Positions 9,620-19,826 of a stretch of DNA of 64,000 nucleotides are shown here, piece by piece. Origin of the DNA: Roseobacter fucihabitans (GTDB lineage Bacteria; Pseudomonadota; Alphaproteobacteria; Rhodobacterales; Rhodobacteraceae); assembly GCF_014337925.2 (NCBI RefSeq), contig NZ_CP143423.1, positions 1,456,501-1,520,500 on the forward strand, in the 5' to 3' direction. The first letter of the stretch is position 1; every line of letters begins with the position of its first letter. The position numbers were made by a program, and so were the translations under genes. A model generated the notes under the pieces. The model did not search any database. It was given only the letters and a program-made list of their open reading frames with translations, and was not told where the DNA came from.

Positions 9620-10760
9620 TAAAACATTTTGCATTTAATCTGCGGCATATCCGGCAGCTTTGAGGAGGTTTCCAGCATTCGCTTGGATCAAACAGATCAC
9701 AAATGTCGCCGAGGGCCTGGAAGAGTGCATCGAACGTTTTTAGCCCGATCGGTCTCAGATGGGCTTTGAGAAAGCCATCTCGATCATTGGCCGTCAGGGT
9801 ATTGTGCAGCAATGTCCCGAGAGGTGGGGTTGAGGTCGCGGGAGTAGGGCGGCAAGAACAGGAACCAGCACGCGCTTTCTTAACGCCTGCGCTGCGCGGG
9901 GGCTTTTGTGGGTGGAAAGATTGCCCCTTGCCCGGCAGTTGATTGCAAAGCAATTAAGGAGAGGAGAGAATGGCTACCGTTCCGGGTTCCAACGCAGGTG
10001 TCGAAGGCGCGCCCGTCCAGTGCACCCGTGATCACCCACGGCGCGATCAGCGCAGCCCGGCGATGAAAGTCTGCGTACCCCGTTTTCCAAAGGGCGCGGT
10101 GCCAAGGAGGCGCTCGCCTATAGGTGCCCGTCCGCACAGCCGCGTGACATTGGTTTTTACGGCTGTCTCATCCACTGGCCGTCAGGGTATTGCGCAGCAA
10201 TGTCCCCAGAAGCAATAAAGACCAGTCTGTGTGGCTCCTGGCGCATGCGCGGCTGGCGGTGGTTGATCCACCCCCGCCTTGCCCTGCGCAGGGCAGGCCG
10301 ATTACGTTCCCGTGCGATAAGTCCTTTTTTCATATAAGAACCCGGCGCGTACCAAGGCGCGGTGAATTGATGAGAGGTGAACAGATACGCCAGACGTGTC
10401 TTCCAGCGCGCCGGATAGTTCATGCAATGTTATGTCTGGTTCGGCACGGATAACCCCGATTAAGAAATCCTTATACGGTGCCAGCTGGCCAAATCGGCCC
10501 ACCGGCCTGCCCTGTGGTCTGGGCGTGACGTCGCGCCGCTCTCGTTTGTCCGCAGCATAACGCACCGCCGTTGCCGCACTGACACCAAAAATGCGCCCTG
10601 CTGCACGACAAGAGTTCCCAGCAGCAACATACCCGCAAATCCGGTGCCGAAGATCTAAAGAAAGAGGTTTGCCCATCATCCACCTCCACACTGAAAATGA
10701 AGCAGACAAAGACTCCTTTAGGAAACACAAATCAATTCAGATTAAACGCAAACCGCTTTA
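9620..10760 (-). mobile_element. Degenerate IS630-family element, copy 1
   Basis: The element is bounded by TA dinucleotides at 9620-9621 and 10759-10760, the expected IS630 target. The ends form imperfect inverted repeats: TAAAACATTTTGCATTTAAT on the left and, read on the other strand, TAAAGCGGTTTGCGTTTAAT. A second copy lies at 32379-33137 and an end fragment at 12680-12774. Inside, a 35-bp segment occurs twice (9788-9822 and 10176-10210, two mismatches), so this copy has been rearranged. It is not expected to move by itself. Confidence 0.85.
9640..10676 (-). pseudogene. IS630-family transposase, multiply frameshifted
   Basis: The intact N-terminus starts at 10676 (MGKPLSLDLRHRICGYVAAG) and carries the helix-turn-helix region typical of IS630 transposases. 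The rest is scattered over three frames: LIARERNRPALRRARRGWIN, then DETAVKTN (first catalytic Asp) with GRAPIGERLL, then APWVITGALDGRAFDT, then FDALFQALGDICDLFDP at the C-terminus. An insertion of about 42 bp duplicating C-terminal-coding sequence separates VFI from DET. Stops and frame changes make it non-functional. Confidence 0.85.
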
Positions 10761-10819
10761 AGGCTTATTTGGGCTGGCATGTTCGGCGCGATATCCTTAT
10801 GGCAAGCCTTATCAACAAT

Positions 10820-11150
10820 GCGGACGTGGTGGAATCGGTAGACACAAGAGACTTAAACCATTTTTTTGAGTGCCTCGGGGGAAACCCTGGGAGTAGAACT
10901 GCTCAAATTCGGGGAAAGCTAACGGCCTGAACCAGGGTCCATGCCAATCCCGAGCCAAGCCGACCAAAGGGTCATCCAGGTCGGAAGGTGTAGAGACTAG
11001 ACGGGCAGCACCTAAGACCGGGGGACCGGTGACGGTGAAGGGATAGTCCAGACCACAAACGGCGTATTGCGCCGGCGGCGAAAGTCGTAGCGGGTAAGAA
11101 AATCTCTCGATCGTATGATCGTGCGGGTTCGAGTCCCGCCGTCCGCACCA
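10820..11150 (+). tRNA. tRNA-Leu(UAA) interrupted by a group I intron
   Basis: The 5' exon is 10820-10854 and the 3' exon 11099-11150. Joined, they give an 87-nt class II tRNA with CCA encoded. The acceptor GCGGACG pairs with CGTCCGC, the anticodon stem AGAGA pairs with TCTCT, the loop reads C-T-T-A-A-A-A (anticodon UAA), the long variable arm has CGATC and GATCG, and the T-arm is GCGGG-TTCGAGT-CCCGC. The intron sits inside the anticodon, after the first anticodon base (U34), the same place as the well-known cyanobacterial and plastid tRNA-Leu(UAA) intron. The gene lies 59 bp after an IS630 remnant. Confidence 0.93.
10855..11098 (+). ncRNA. Self-splicing group I intron in tRNA-Leu(UAA)
   Basis: The 244-nt intron follows a U (5' splice site) and ends in G. 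Helices visible by eye: P1, exon ACUU with GAGU at 10868-10871 including the U-G wobble at the splice site; P4, TCGGG 10909-10913 with CCCGA 10949-10953; P6, CCGACC 10960-10965 with GGTCGG 10979-10984; P7, GACTA 10995-10999 with TAGTC 11044-11048; P9, CGGCG 11060-11064 with CGCCG 11070-11074. The Q-region string GAGCCAAGCC and the core AGACTAGACGG are group I hallmarks. No homing endonuclease is encoded. The size and arrangement suggest the small tRNA subgroup (IC3-like). Confidence 0.92.
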
Positions 11151-11153
11151 AAA

Positions 11154-11169
11154 CAGACCTTAGGGTCTG
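11154..11169 (+). terminator. Hairpin just after tRNA-Leu
   Basis: CAGACC-TTAG-GGTCTG forms a six-pair stem with a tetraloop four bases after the tRNA 3' end. There is no T-run after it, so termination is possible but weakly supported. Confidence 0.35.
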
Positions 11170-11189
11170 AAACTGCCCTTAACGCTATG

Positions 11190-11539
11190 AACGGAAACGA
11201 TATTTCCGGGGTTCTAGCTCCATCATTTCGGCAGTATTTGATACGGGTTTTAAGGGCCAGTTTTAGCACCAAACGACGCAGGTTGACCTGTGCGCTACCG
11301 GGCGTTTCCCAGATTTTCCAAGGGCTTGCGAGAAACATGATCGCTGGTTCTAGTTTTTCCTCAAAACTCCCCTTCGGCTCGGCTTGTTTTTGCATTTGTT
11401 CGGCCAAAATCGCCTTGCCACGCTCCAGCGCGACGATCTCGCCTTCATAGACGGGTACAATCGCGTCGCTTTGCGCGTTCACGATACGACCCAGCAGCGC
11501 GTCGATGCGTTTATCAATGCGGGACAGCTCTTTCTTAGT
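11190..11539 (-). pseudogene. C-terminal remnant of a large serine recombinase
   Basis: The minus strand encodes about 115 residues that match the C-terminal coiled-coil part of large serine recombinases: ELSRIDKRIDALLGRIVNAQ, then YEGEIVALERGKAILAE, then EPAIMFLASPWKIWE and RRLVLKLA. The resolvase catalytic domain and zinc ribbon are absent. On its upstream side the sequence switches directly into the truncated IS1595 transposase, and its downstream end stops about 40 bp short of the tRNA-Leu 3' end. It is a leftover of an integrated element, perhaps one that used the tRNA locus. Confidence 0.75.
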
Positions 11540-12306
11540 GGTAAACGCCGATGTACCCGCGCTTGAGCAATGACCAGAAGCTTTCAATTCCGTTGGTGTG
11601 CACCATGTCGCGGACATACTCGCCAGCAGAGTGACGAACCGTCTTGTGGGTGTAGCCCTTGACCTCAAGGCTTTGTAGGCGCGGACTCGTCTGTAACGAC
11701 TTCGCCACCCTCTGGTGCGTTTTCCTGCGCGAAACCAACCAGTGTGGCCGCATTGGTGCGCTTAACAGGCTTGGCGACAACTTCGCCGCTTTCGTCCCGC
11801 ATGCCAACGACAGCGATCTTGCCAACCGCGCCACGGCCCGCTTTCAGCTTCTTATCGGCGTGTTTGTTCTTCTCTTTTCCGCCCACATAGGTTTCATCCA
11901 CCTGAACTTGGCCGTCCATCTTGTTACTATTGCCGCCCATCCAAGTTTCGCGGATGCGCTGCGCAAGGAACCATACTGTTTTCTGAGTGACACCCAATTC
12001 GCGAGCCATCTGAGTGCTGGAGATGCCCTTACGGGCGCTGGTGAGCATGTAGATGGCAAGCAGCCATTTGAGCAAAGGAAGGCGACTCTCTGCAAGGACT
12101 GTGCCAGTGCGGACGCTGAAATGCTTGCGGCAATCTTTGCAGCGATAGGCCATTGGCTTGTGATCTTTACACTCAGTCACGGCAACCGAGCCGCAGTGAC
12201 CACATACGGGTTCATCATTCCAATGACGCGCTTCAAAGAATTGACGCGCCGCTTCCTCAGTAGGAAATTTCTGAAAGAACTCAAATGTGCTAAGTGTATC
12301 GGTCAT
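11535..12306 (-). pseudogene. IS1595-family (ISXO2-like) transposase, frameshifted and truncated
   Basis: The start at 12306 (MTDTLSTFEFFQKF) is followed by a zinc ribbon (CGHCGS and CKDCRKHF), the SxMARELGV-type helix-turn-helix and the catalytic VDETYVGGKEK. The first frame ends after VVTDESAPTKP at 11665. A one-base shift near 11680 restores LEVKGYTHKTVRHSAGEYV and HTNGIESFWSLLKRG, containing the final catalytic positions. The protein then stops after GYIGVYH, lacking the usual C-terminus of some 60 residues. It is non-functional as it stands. Confidence 0.85.
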
Positions 12307-12390
12307 CACGCTAAATCCCTTTTCTGAAATTAAGCTAGCCAAAACGGATATGGCGTTAAGCCAAAATTGGCCAGTTAGGTATATAGATCC
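11535..12390 (-). mobile_element. Truncated IS1595-family element
   Basis: The element carries an ISXO2-like transposase and lacks its downstream end, which is cut at about 11537 where serine recombinase sequence begins. Its upstream end lies near 12390, where IstA-like sequence of an IS21 remnant starts, so it probably inserted into that older element. The outer boundaries are approximate because no clear repeat pair is left. Confidence 0.7.
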
Positions 12391-12394
12391 CTAA

Positions 12395-12679
12395 ATTTTG
12401 GCTCTACCGCGTCGTCGCGCAGATACTTTTTGATGGTGTTGCGAGACAGCCCAGTGCGCCGCGCAATCTCTCGTATCGGCATTTTGTCACGCAATGCCCC
12501 CCTCTCGTGCATGTAAACATGCACTGCCGGGCAATGAGCGTCCTATGACACTCAAAAATCCCATGTCGATCACTCCAAATCCCACTGAACAAAAACGTCA
12601 GGGCTATGTGTTCACATGGCGCAGTTCTCAGTGACAATTTATGGGGCTACCGGTTCAGTTCTCAGTGACATTCAACAAC
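12395..12679 (-). mobile_element. IS21-family end with an IstA fragment
   Basis: The minus strand encodes the N-terminal helix-turn-helix of an IstA-type transposase (MHERGALRDK, then MPIREIARRTGLSRNTIKKY) ending where IS1595 sequence begins. Upstream of it, CAGTTCTCAGTGACA occurs twice exactly (12622-12636 and 12656-12670, period 34). Repeated end motifs of this kind are typical of IS21 termini. IstB and most of IstA are missing. Confidence 0.65.
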
Positions 12680-12774
12680 GGTTTGCCCATCATCCACCTC
12701 CACACTGGAAATGAATCGGACAAAGACTCCTTTGGGAAACCCAAATCAACTCAGATTAAACGTAGACCACTTTA
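12680..12774 (-). mobile_element. IS630 end fragment, copy 3
   Basis: About 95 bp match the transposase-start end of copies 1 and 2: the reverse strand reads from the terminal repeat (TA at 12773-12774) through the ATGATGGGCAAAC start region, where it is cut off by the IS21 remnant. It has several differences from copy 1 and is an older relic. Confidence 0.75.
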
Positions 12775-12930
12775 GCCCTATTTTGATTGAAAAGAACGGG
12801 GAATTTGCTGATGGGCACGCCACCTTATGTGATGCGCGTTAAGCTGACAGAAAGAAGTACTTTGTAAAACCTTTGCATGTGCGTGTTGGCAAGTTCCAGT
12901 GCGATTGCCTCTTAATTTCCAAAGGACACA

Positions 12931-15522
12931 ATGATGTCGCTCTTGAAGCCTTCAAAATTGCAGAGTTCCCCACTAAATAGCCTGTTTGTCAAATGTACCT
13001 TCATGATTTTGATCTGCATCGTTTCCGTGGTGTCCGCGGTTGCCTATTCTGCGCAGCAGACGAAAATCAAGATGACCTCCGACGCGTTGAGCGCGCGCGC
13101 CGTTGAAGTCACCGGTCTTCTGGCGATGCAGCTGGGCGGCGCTATCAAATTTGGCAATGCGGATGCGATATCGGGTCTTGTCGGTGGTGTTGTAAAGGCT
13201 GCGGAGCCGGACACATCCGGGGCACTTGTCATGAATGTCAATGGAGACATTCTTTACGGTGAAGAGCGCGAAGTAATTGATATGGATGCGGCACAGGCCT
13301 TGGCAAAGCGTGCGTTGGAAAGTGGTGAGGCGGTTGTGTCCGAGAATGGTTTTTCTAGTGCACAACCTGTGTTTTTTGGAGACGATAAAGCAATCGTGGG
13401 CGTTATCGTTACGAGTTGGAATCAAGAAAGAAAATTGGCACGGTTGCAGGAAATGCAGATGCAATCCTTGGCGGTCGGATTTGCCGTCATGGCTGCCGCA
13501 ATCATATTTTCCAGCATAATACTGCGTAGTCAGATGTCACAGCCGTTGGTCCGGCTGACAACGTCCATGGGCGCTGTCGCGAAGGAAGATTACGATGCCG
13601 CTGTACCCTATACGAATCGCGGTGATGAAGTTGGCCAAATGGCGCGACGTCTGGACATGTTTCGGAGCGCGCTTTCGCTCGCGAAAGAAACAAAACGGGA
13701 AAGCGCCTATAAGAGCGCGGCATTCGTTGGCTCGACAGCCCCCATGATGGTTCTTGATGAAGCGATGTCAGTGATTTACGTCAACCCCGCATGCAGTGAT
13801 CTTCTCGAAGAAATCATGAGCGATCTCAAGACGGTTTGGCCGGGTTTGTCAGAAGACCAGGTATTGAACACCGATTTTTCGAAATTTGGGGCAATGTGTC
13901 ATAATATCGAAGAGATTCAAAGTAAGGGTATTTCTGCAATGCCCGTTTCTCATAGCGTAAAGATCGGTGAATTTCTCATTGAGATCAATATTAATGCAGC
14001 TTTGAATGATGACGGTCAAATGATTGGTGCCGTGGTGGAGTGGGCAGACCATACCGAAGCTGCACGCAACGCGGCCGTTTTGAAGTCGATTGACGATGGG
14101 CAGTTGCGGATCGAATTTGACCCCAAGGGCCGAACAATCGCCACAAATGGCAATTTGCGCAATATTTTGGAAATTGAAGGAAACGCCAGTTCGGCTAAGC
14201 CTCTTTCTCACCTTTTTGAAGGGATGGCAGATAAATCGAGTACCGGAGAAAAGCTGTGCTCACAGATCCTCAACGGAGAATCCGTATTCGGTCGGTTTCA
14301 GGTTGCGGGCTGCGATGGATCGGCACCGATGATCTGGGAAGGGAATTTTGCAGCTGTCAGGGCACCAGATGGAAGTTTGGACCGCACTATTTTTCTTGGG
14401 ACGGATGTCACGGAGGTTGCGAGAAAGGCAATACTGGCCGAGCATGAGCGCGCACGGACCGCACGACAGCAGGAAGAAGTGGTCGAAGCTCTTGGAGTTG
14501 GGCTGAAGGGCCTGTCTGAGGGCGATTTGACCGTCGAGATTGCCAGGGATTTCCCTGGTGAATACGAAAAACTGCGCGCTGATTTCAACATGGCGGTGCG
14601 TGCCCTCAAAGAAACCGTCGGAGCCGTCGTACACAATGCGGAAACGATCCGAAATGAAACGGGTGAAATAAATTCGGCTGCGGATGATCTTTCGCGGCGC
14701 ACTGAAAAGCAGGCGGCAACGTTGGAAGAAACAGCTGCTGCCATGGATCAATTGACGAGCTCCGTTCGCTCTGCCGCAGAGGGTGCAGATGAGGCATCCA
14801 ATATGTCGGCAGAGGCTCAGGCGAACGCAGAAAAAGGTGGAGAAGTCGCGCGCCAAACGGTGCGCGCCATGGATGAGATTAAAAACTCTTCTCAGGAAAT
14901 TTCCAAAATTACATCTGTAATTGATGATATTGCCTTTCAAACCAATCTATTGGCGTTAAACGCCGGTGTAGAAGCTGCGCGTGCGGGCGAAGCGGGTCGT
15001 GGTTTTGCTGTGGTAGCGACAGAAGTGCGCGCCCTTGCGCAGCGGTCCTCGGAAGCCGCGCGCGAAATCAACGCGCTCATTTCCAGTTCTGGAGATCACG
15101 TCAACCAAGGCGTTGATCTTGTGGATAAAACCGGTGTCGCTTTGGCATCAATCGTCACATCCGTTGCAGAGATTTCAAAACGAATTTCAACCATTGCGAC
15201 CTCGGCGAGGGAGCAATCCGCTGGCCTCAACGAAATTAACACTGCTGTAAACGAATTGGACCATGTTACTCAGCAAAATGCGGCGATGTTTGAGGAGACG
15301 ACGGCTGCCAGCCATTCTCTGACCGCGGAAGCAGATGCGCTTTCATCTGCGGTTGCGCGATTCAAATTGGATATGCCAGCCATCAAATCGACCCGTTCAC
15401 CGGCTGCGCCGCAATTGTCAAACGAAGAAACGAAGGCTTCTGCCATTCCAGCCGTCGAAGGTAATACGGCACGCGATATGTCACGAGATGTAGACACGCA
15501 AAGCGGTTGGGAAGAGTTCTAA
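12931..15522 (+). CDS. Methyl-accepting chemotaxis protein
   Basis: The 863-residue receptor has a first membrane helix at about residues 17-40, a periplasmic part of some 130 residues, a second helix at about 178-200 and a HAMP domain. A PAS-like cytoplasmic stretch follows (about 260-500), then a second HAMP-like segment ([20 protein letters not shown]). The signalling tip has the canonical hairpin [20 protein letters not shown]. The C-terminus ends in GWEEF, resembling the xWxxF tether that docks CheR/CheB. An AAAGGA precedes the ATG. No other chemotaxis gene is nearby, so the ligand is unknown. It starts after the mobile-element pile and seems intact. Confidence 0.93.
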   Translation: MMSLLKPSKLQSSPLNSLFVKCTFMILICIVSVVSAVAYSAQQTKIKMTSDALSARAVEVTGLLAMQLGGAIKFGNADAISGLVGGVVKAAEPDTSGALVMNVNGDILYGEEREVIDMDAAQALAKRALESGEAVVSENGFSSAQPVFFGDDKAIVGVIVTSWNQERKLARLQEMQMQSLAVGFAVMAAAIIFSSIILRSQMSQPLVRLTTSMGAVAKEDYDAAVPYTNRGDEVGQMARRLDMFRSALSLAKETKRESAYKSAAFVGSTAPMMVLDEAMSVIYVNPACSDLLEEIMSDLKTVWPGLSEDQVLNTDFSKFGAMCHNIEEIQSKGISAMPVSHSVKIGEFLIEININAALNDDGQMIGAVVEWADHTEAARNAAVLKSIDDGQLRIEFDPKGRTIATNGNLRNILEIEGNASSAKPLSHLFEGMADKSSTGEKLCSQILNGESVFGRFQVAGCDGSAPMIWEGNFAAVRAPDGSLDRTIFLGTDVTEVARKAILAEHERARTARQQEEVVEALGVGLKGLSEGDLTVEIARDFPGEYEKLRADFNMAVRALKETVGAVVHNAETIRNETGEINSAADDLSRRTEKQAATLEETAAAMDQLTSSVRSAAEGADEASNMSAEAQANAEKGGEVARQTVRAMDEIKNSSQEISKITSVIDDIAFQTNLLALNAGVEAARAGEAGRGFAVVATEVRALAQRSSEAAREINALISSSGDHVNQGVDLVDKTGVALASIVTSVAEISKRISTIATSAREQSAGLNEINTAVNELDHVTQQNAAMFEETTAASHSLTAEADALSSAVARFKLDMPAIKSTRSPAAPQLSNEETKASAIPAVEGNTARDMSRDVDTQSGWEEF

Positions 15523-15594
15523 CCGCTGGCCAAATGCGCAATCACGATACGTAACTTTGATCTCAAGTTTGCTGCAATTCCACAAGCCGATACT

Positions 15595-17316
15595 TCAGTC
15601 AGAGCGCTCGCCAGAGAAACGATTTTGCCAAATCTGACGTTCCTCATCTGTCACTTTCGCAAAAAGGACGTCGGGAACTGAAAATGAGTGCCCTGGTTCC
15701 AATTGAGACATAAAGGCTGTCACATCATCGGGCCAATGGGTGCCTTCAATGTTCAGGCACCTCAGAATGGACGCACTGGCGTCAGGTAAAAATGGTGCTG
15801 ACAAAACTGCGTAGAGATGCGCAAAATTCAATCCAAGCCTGGTCTGCATTGCGGCCATTTCGGGATCTTCCTTAATCGTAGTCCATGGGGCAACGCTTTG
15901 AAGATACTCATTTCCACAGACCCAGATAGCCCGCAACTCCTGTGCGGATTTCCGCACTTCCATAGCCTCCATCAGGGCTTCATATTTTGCGCAGCGTTGT
16001 GAAATCTCTTCAATCAGCGCGTTTTCGCGAACCCCGTAGGCGACACCAGCCGGAACGGCCTCACCGAATTTTGCACGGCAGAACTTCGTAATGCGACTGA
16101 TGAAATTCCCCAGCACATCCGCCAAATCCTTGTTCACGGAGCTTTGGAAATTCTCCCAGGTAAATTCCGCATCGCTGTTTTCGGGCGCATGGCTCAGCAG
16201 CCACCAGCGCCAGTAATCAGCCGGGAGCAATTCCAAGGCCTGGTCCATAAAAATCCCACGCCCCTGCGAGGTCGAAAACTGGCCGCCATCGTAGTTGAGG
16301 TAGTTGAAGGATTTCAAATGGTCCACAAGCTTCCAGGGTTCGCCGGACCCAATGAGGGTTGTTGGAAAGCTGAGGGTGTGAAACGGCACATTGTCCTTCC
16401 CCATGAATTGGGTATAGCGCACATCCTGCGCGCCCTTATCGATGCGCCACCATCGTTGCCAATCGGCGTCCGACAATCCATTGGTCTCGGCCCATTCACC
16501 GGCACAGGCGATATATTCGATCGGGGCATCGAACCAGACATAGAAAACCTTGCCTTCCATTCCGGGCCAATCCTGATCGCCGCGGCGCACCGGAATCCCC
16601 CAATCCAGATCCCGCGTAATACCGCGGTCGCGCAGGCCTTCGCCGTCGTGCAGCCATTTTTTTGCGATGGATGTGGTCAGCACAGGCCAATCGGTTTTTG
16701 TATCGATCCATTTATCAAGTTCGTCCTTCATCAAGGACTGGCGCAAGTAGAGGTGTTTGGTCTCACGCACTTCCAGATCGGTCGATCCGGAAATGGCCGA
16801 GCGCGGATCAATCAGGTCCGTGGGGTCCAATTGCTTTGTGCAATTCTCACATTGATCCCCGCGCGCCTTGTCATATCCGCAATTTGGGCAAGTGCCTTCG
16901 ATATAGCGATCCGGCAGATATCGCGCGTCCTGGTTGGAATAAACCTGTTTCTCGCTGATTTCTTCGATCAATCCGGCATCGGCGAGCCGCCCTGCAAAAT
17001 GTTGTGTGAGCGCATGGTTTTGCGCGCTGGACGAGCGACCAAAATGATCAAAGGACAGACGAAACCCGCGGGCGATCTCAGCCTGCACCGCATGCATTTC
17101 CGCGCAATATTCGGCCACCGGTTTACCCGCTTTGGCGGCGGCCAATTCGGCGGGGGTGCCATGTTCGTCCGTGGCGCAGAGAAACAGAACCTCATGACCG
17201 CGCGCGCGCATGTAGCGGGCAAATAAATCGGCGGGCAATTGGCTCCCGACCAGGTTGCCGAGGTGTTTGATCCCATTTATGTAGGGGATCGCGGATGTGA
17301 TCAGGTGGCGTGCCAT
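15595..17316 (-). CDS. metG: Methionyl-tRNA synthetase
   Basis: The 573-residue enzyme charges tRNA-Met. The HIGH-type motif appears as [14 protein letters not shown] and the KMSKS-type loop as [12 protein letters not shown], the variant used by one MetRS subgroup. The zinc knuckle has CPNCGY and CENC near residues 140-160, and the anticodon-binding helical domain fills the C-terminal third. No C-terminal dimerisation domain is present, which is normal for this length class. It is convergent with the chemoreceptor and stands alone. Confidence 0.96.
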   Translation of the reverse strand: MARHLITSAIPYINGIKHLGNLVGSQLPADLFARYMRARGHEVLFLCATDEHGTPAELAAAKAGKPVAEYCAEMHAVQAEIARGFRLSFDHFGRSSSAQNHALTQHFAGRLADAGLIEEISEKQVYSNQDARYLPDRYIEGTCPNCGYDKARGDQCENCTKQLDPTDLIDPRSAISGSTDLEVRETKHLYLRQSLMKDELDKWIDTKTDWPVLTTSIAKKWLHDGEGLRDRGITRDLDWGIPVRRGDQDWPGMEGKVFYVWFDAPIEYIACAGEWAETNGLSDADWQRWWRIDKGAQDVRYTQFMGKDNVPFHTLSFPTTLIGSGEPWKLVDHLKSFNYLNYDGGQFSTSQGRGIFMDQALELLPADYWRWWLLSHAPENSDAEFTWENFQSSVNKDLADVLGNFISRITKFCRAKFGEAVPAGVAYGVRENALIEEISQRCAKYEALMEAMEVRKSAQELRAIWVCGNEYLQSVAPWTTIKEDPEMAAMQTRLGLNFAHLYAVLSAPFLPDASASILRCLNIEGTHWPDDVTAFMSQLEPGHSFSVPDVLFAKVTDEERQIWQNRFSGERSD

Positions 17317-17412
17317 GGCAGGGCCTCTCGTATTTCTACAACTTGCGCTTCCCTCTAGCCCAGCTTGGGCGCAAGAGCCACGGTGAAATCTGCCTTGCGC
17401 CAGGATAGCGGC

Positions 17413-18642
17413 TTATGTGTCGGATTTGGTTTTGCTGCGCCGGATCAACCGACCGATGATAAATGAGGTGCGCGGCGCATAGGTATAGCGTGTGCGTTGT
17501 GCAGGCGAGGGTCGAGCGCGCATCCGCGTCAGCCCGAACAGAACCAGCAGGATATGGCCGACGCCCAGCATTACGAACAAGGCCGGTGGGCCGTAGTTTT
17601 CGATCAGCAGGGATGCGAAATAGGGTGCCGCGATGGCCCCCAATGCAAAATAGAACATGAGTGCTGCGGAGAGCTCCACGCGTTCATCGTCGCTGGCGAA
17701 ATCATGTGCGTGTGCTGCGGCGACGGAGTAAATCGGGAAAGTGGTCAGGCCAAAGAGGCCCGCCGTCAACATGATCCCGATCGTGCCGGTTTGGGCGGCG
17801 AAAATGGTGATCGCCGAACTGGCGATGGCGGCAATGGACAGCCAGATCAATACCTTGCGGCGGTCATATTTATCCGCGAGCCATCCCACGGGAATCTGCG
17901 CCAGCGCGCCGCCAAAAACGAATGCGGTCAGAAAATAAGCAATCTGATCATTGCTCAGCCCCACTTCGGCACCGTAAACCGGCCCGACCATCCGAAAGGA
18001 GGCGCTGGACAGGGCGGCGACCAGGACCGCGGCCGCGGCCAGGGGGGAGCGCGCATGCGCGAGGCTTGGACGCAGGCGCGGGGAGGCGGGCGTGTGAGGT
18101 TGGCGCACCGTGGTGAGCGTCAGCGGCAACAGCGCCGCGCAGCACAGGATCGCCAACAGGTTGTAGGACACATAAGAGGCGGGTTCCAGAAAGCCGATGA
18201 GCATTTGGGCCGCCATAGAGCCGGTCATATCAACCACGCGGTACACGCCCATGGTGCGACCGCGTGTTTCATTGGTCACCTTCGCCTGGAGCCAGGCTTC
18301 GATCACCGTGTAACAGCCCGCAACGCAGACACCGGAGGCAATGCGCATCAAGGCCCAGGCATAGGCATCTATGATCAGCATATGGCTCATCAGACCGATG
18401 GCCCCGGCAGCAGCAAGGGCGGCAAAGGCGCGGGAGTGACCGACGCTGCCCATCAGGCGGGGAGCCCACCAGCACCCGATGAAAAAGCCAAGAAAATGCG
18501 CCGACCCCAGCAGGCCAATTTCCTGTTTGCTGAACCCCAGCGTCAGCCCCGACAACGCATCCAGCGGGCCGACACCACCCGAGGAGAGTTGCAGCAAAAT
18601 GACGGACAGGAAAAGAGCAGCAAAAGAAATCAGAAGACGCAT
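17413..18642 (-). CDS. MFS transporter
   Basis: The 409-residue membrane protein has twelve predicted helices. The region after helix 6 holds the long cytoplasmic loop, and the motif GWLADKYDRRKVL between helices 8 and 9 is the conserved MFS motif A of the second half. The first half carries VIEAWLQAKVTNETRGR between helices 4 and 5. It resembles the YcaD-like sugar/efflux branch, but the substrate cannot be deduced. The ATG at 18642 is preferred; an upstream TTG at 18663 in frame would add seven polar residues. It is transcribed alone. Confidence 0.9.
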   Translation of the reverse strand: MRLLISFAALFLSVILLQLSSGGVGPLDALSGLTLGFSKQEIGLLGSAHFLGFFIGCWWAPRLMGSVGHSRAFAALAAAGAIGLMSHMLIIDAYAWALMRIASGVCVAGCYTVIEAWLQAKVTNETRGRTMGVYRVVDMTGSMAAQMLIGFLEPASYVSYNLLAILCCAALLPLTLTTVRQPHTPASPRLRPSLAHARSPLAAAAVLVAALSSASFRMVGPVYGAEVGLSNDQIAYFLTAFVFGGALAQIPVGWLADKYDRRKVLIWLSIAAIASSAITIFAAQTGTIGIMLTAGLFGLTTFPIYSVAAAHAHDFASDDERVELSAALMFYFALGAIAAPYFASLLIENYGPPALFVMLGVGHILLVLFGLTRMRARPSPAQRTRYTYAPRTSFIIGRLIRRSKTKSDT

Positions 18643-18707
18643 GATGGCGTCAGGTTTATCCAATCCTGCTGTCGAACCTATGCGTAATTCGACACAAGGC
18701 GTCGTTT

Positions 18708-19304
18708 TTAGCCGCGTCTGCGGATTTCTGCGAAAATATCCAGATCAACCTGATCCTCGACGAGGTTTGGGTATCCGGTGGCACCGAATCGAATGCGGCT
18801 CAACGCCCCGGTGAGGTTTATGTTCAGCACCGAAAGGTCATCCGCGGCGGTCCCGGCCGGGCGGGTGAGTTGCGCATTCAGCACCAGGGGGAGCGTGGTG
18901 CCACGCAGCGTCAGCTTCCCTTCAATGCGCGCGCCCTCCGAGATGCGCCCCGCGCTGCCCAGCAGGATTTTCGTCGATTGAAACCGCACGATAGGATGAT
19001 TTTGCGCGTCCAGCACCGAGGGGCTGAGCAGGGCTTGTGTCACGAACAGCACACCGGCTTTGGCGCGCCGGATGTCCGTTGTAACATCCGCACTGGAGGC
19101 GGAAAGGTTGGCGATGTCCACACGGATGTCGGCGGTTCGCACCGGCACGGTGCCGGTTTGAGGGCTGCCGCTCACCTTGAAGTTGAAGGCGATGCGCGAC
19201 TTTTCCGCCACCAGATCATAGGGCGTTGCGCCGGCTTGAGCCTGGCCCGTCAGACTTGTGAGACCTGCGATGACAAACAGGCGTCGGGTCATCAGAAATG
19301 ACAT
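18708..19304 (-). CDS. YceI family periplasmic protein
   Basis: The 198-residue protein has an N-terminal signal sequence (RRLFVIAGLTSLTGQAQA) and a YceI-like lipocalin fold: the Y-D-LVAEKSRIAFNFKVSG start, a central VRFQSTKI strand and a GKLTLRGTTLPLVL region. YceI proteins bind isoprenoid-like lipids in a beta-barrel. The family's usual HTxVxF segment is present only in altered form. Neighbour genes do not suggest a pathway. A downstream in-frame ATG at 19292 is an alternative start. Confidence 0.87.
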   Translation of the reverse strand: MSFLMTRRLFVIAGLTSLTGQAQAGATPYDLVAEKSRIAFNFKVSGSPQTGTVPVRTADIRVDIANLSASSADVTTDIRRAKAGVLFVTQALLSPSVLDAQNHPIVRFQSTKILLGSAGRISEGARIEGKLTLRGTTLPLVLNAQLTRPAGTAADDLSVLNINLTGALSRIRFGATGYPNLVEDQVDLDIFAEIRRRG

Positions 19305-19826
19305 TGCGATATGCGTCCCTTATTCTGATCCTAGATAATCCTTAATGGTCGATTTCCAAATAAATCATCTGGATTTGATCTCGGCAGGCGGTCTTGATTG
19401 TGGCCGTCGTTTTGCTTGGCTCAGCCTGCGCAGGCGGTTAAAATGCAAGAATTGCGATCCGTTTGCAGGGGGCGCGAAGCGGCAAATGCGGTTTGTCCTG
19501 TCGCCGGGCATCGGACGTAAGTGTCAAACTTTGCTCCAAATATTGTTAGTTTTGCGTCCAAAGGCATTTGGCAATTAGGTCGCGAATGGCTGTTCCGGCC
19601 TGTGACGGATTCAGCAAGGCCGCGAGAGATGATAGCGCGAAAGCGGACCCTGAAAGCGGGTTGACCGACCGGAAGCGATTTGGATGCAGACATATGAAAT
19701 CTGTATCAAGTTCTTTTCTGTTCTATATCCCCGGTTTGCTCTTTCTATACCTTTTTGAGTGTAAAGCAGCTTGCAGCGACATGGCGTCAAGGTACTGTGC
19801 GCGTGCAAAAGCGAGAAAGGCCTACC
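19305..19826. other. Intergenic region without a recognisable gene
   Basis: About 520 bp lie between the divergent YceI and aldo/keto reductase genes. No conserved coding frame, tRNA or repeat was recognised. GAGAAAGG at 19813-19820 is the ribosome binding site of the next gene. Confidence 0.5.

Noticed and set aside
11012-11668. A single 218-residue protein spanning IS1595, recombinase and tRNA sequence.
   Set aside because: The frame is a chance fusion of three unrelated pieces and runs into the tRNA and intron.
16144-17226. A 360-residue plus-strand frame inside metG.
   Set aside because: It is antisense to a strongly conserved synthetase and lacks recognisable domains.
17497-18687. A 396-residue plus-strand frame opposite the MFS transporter.
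   Set aside because: It is rich in Gln, Arg and Gly typical of antisense reading of a membrane protein; the transporter on the other strand is convincing.
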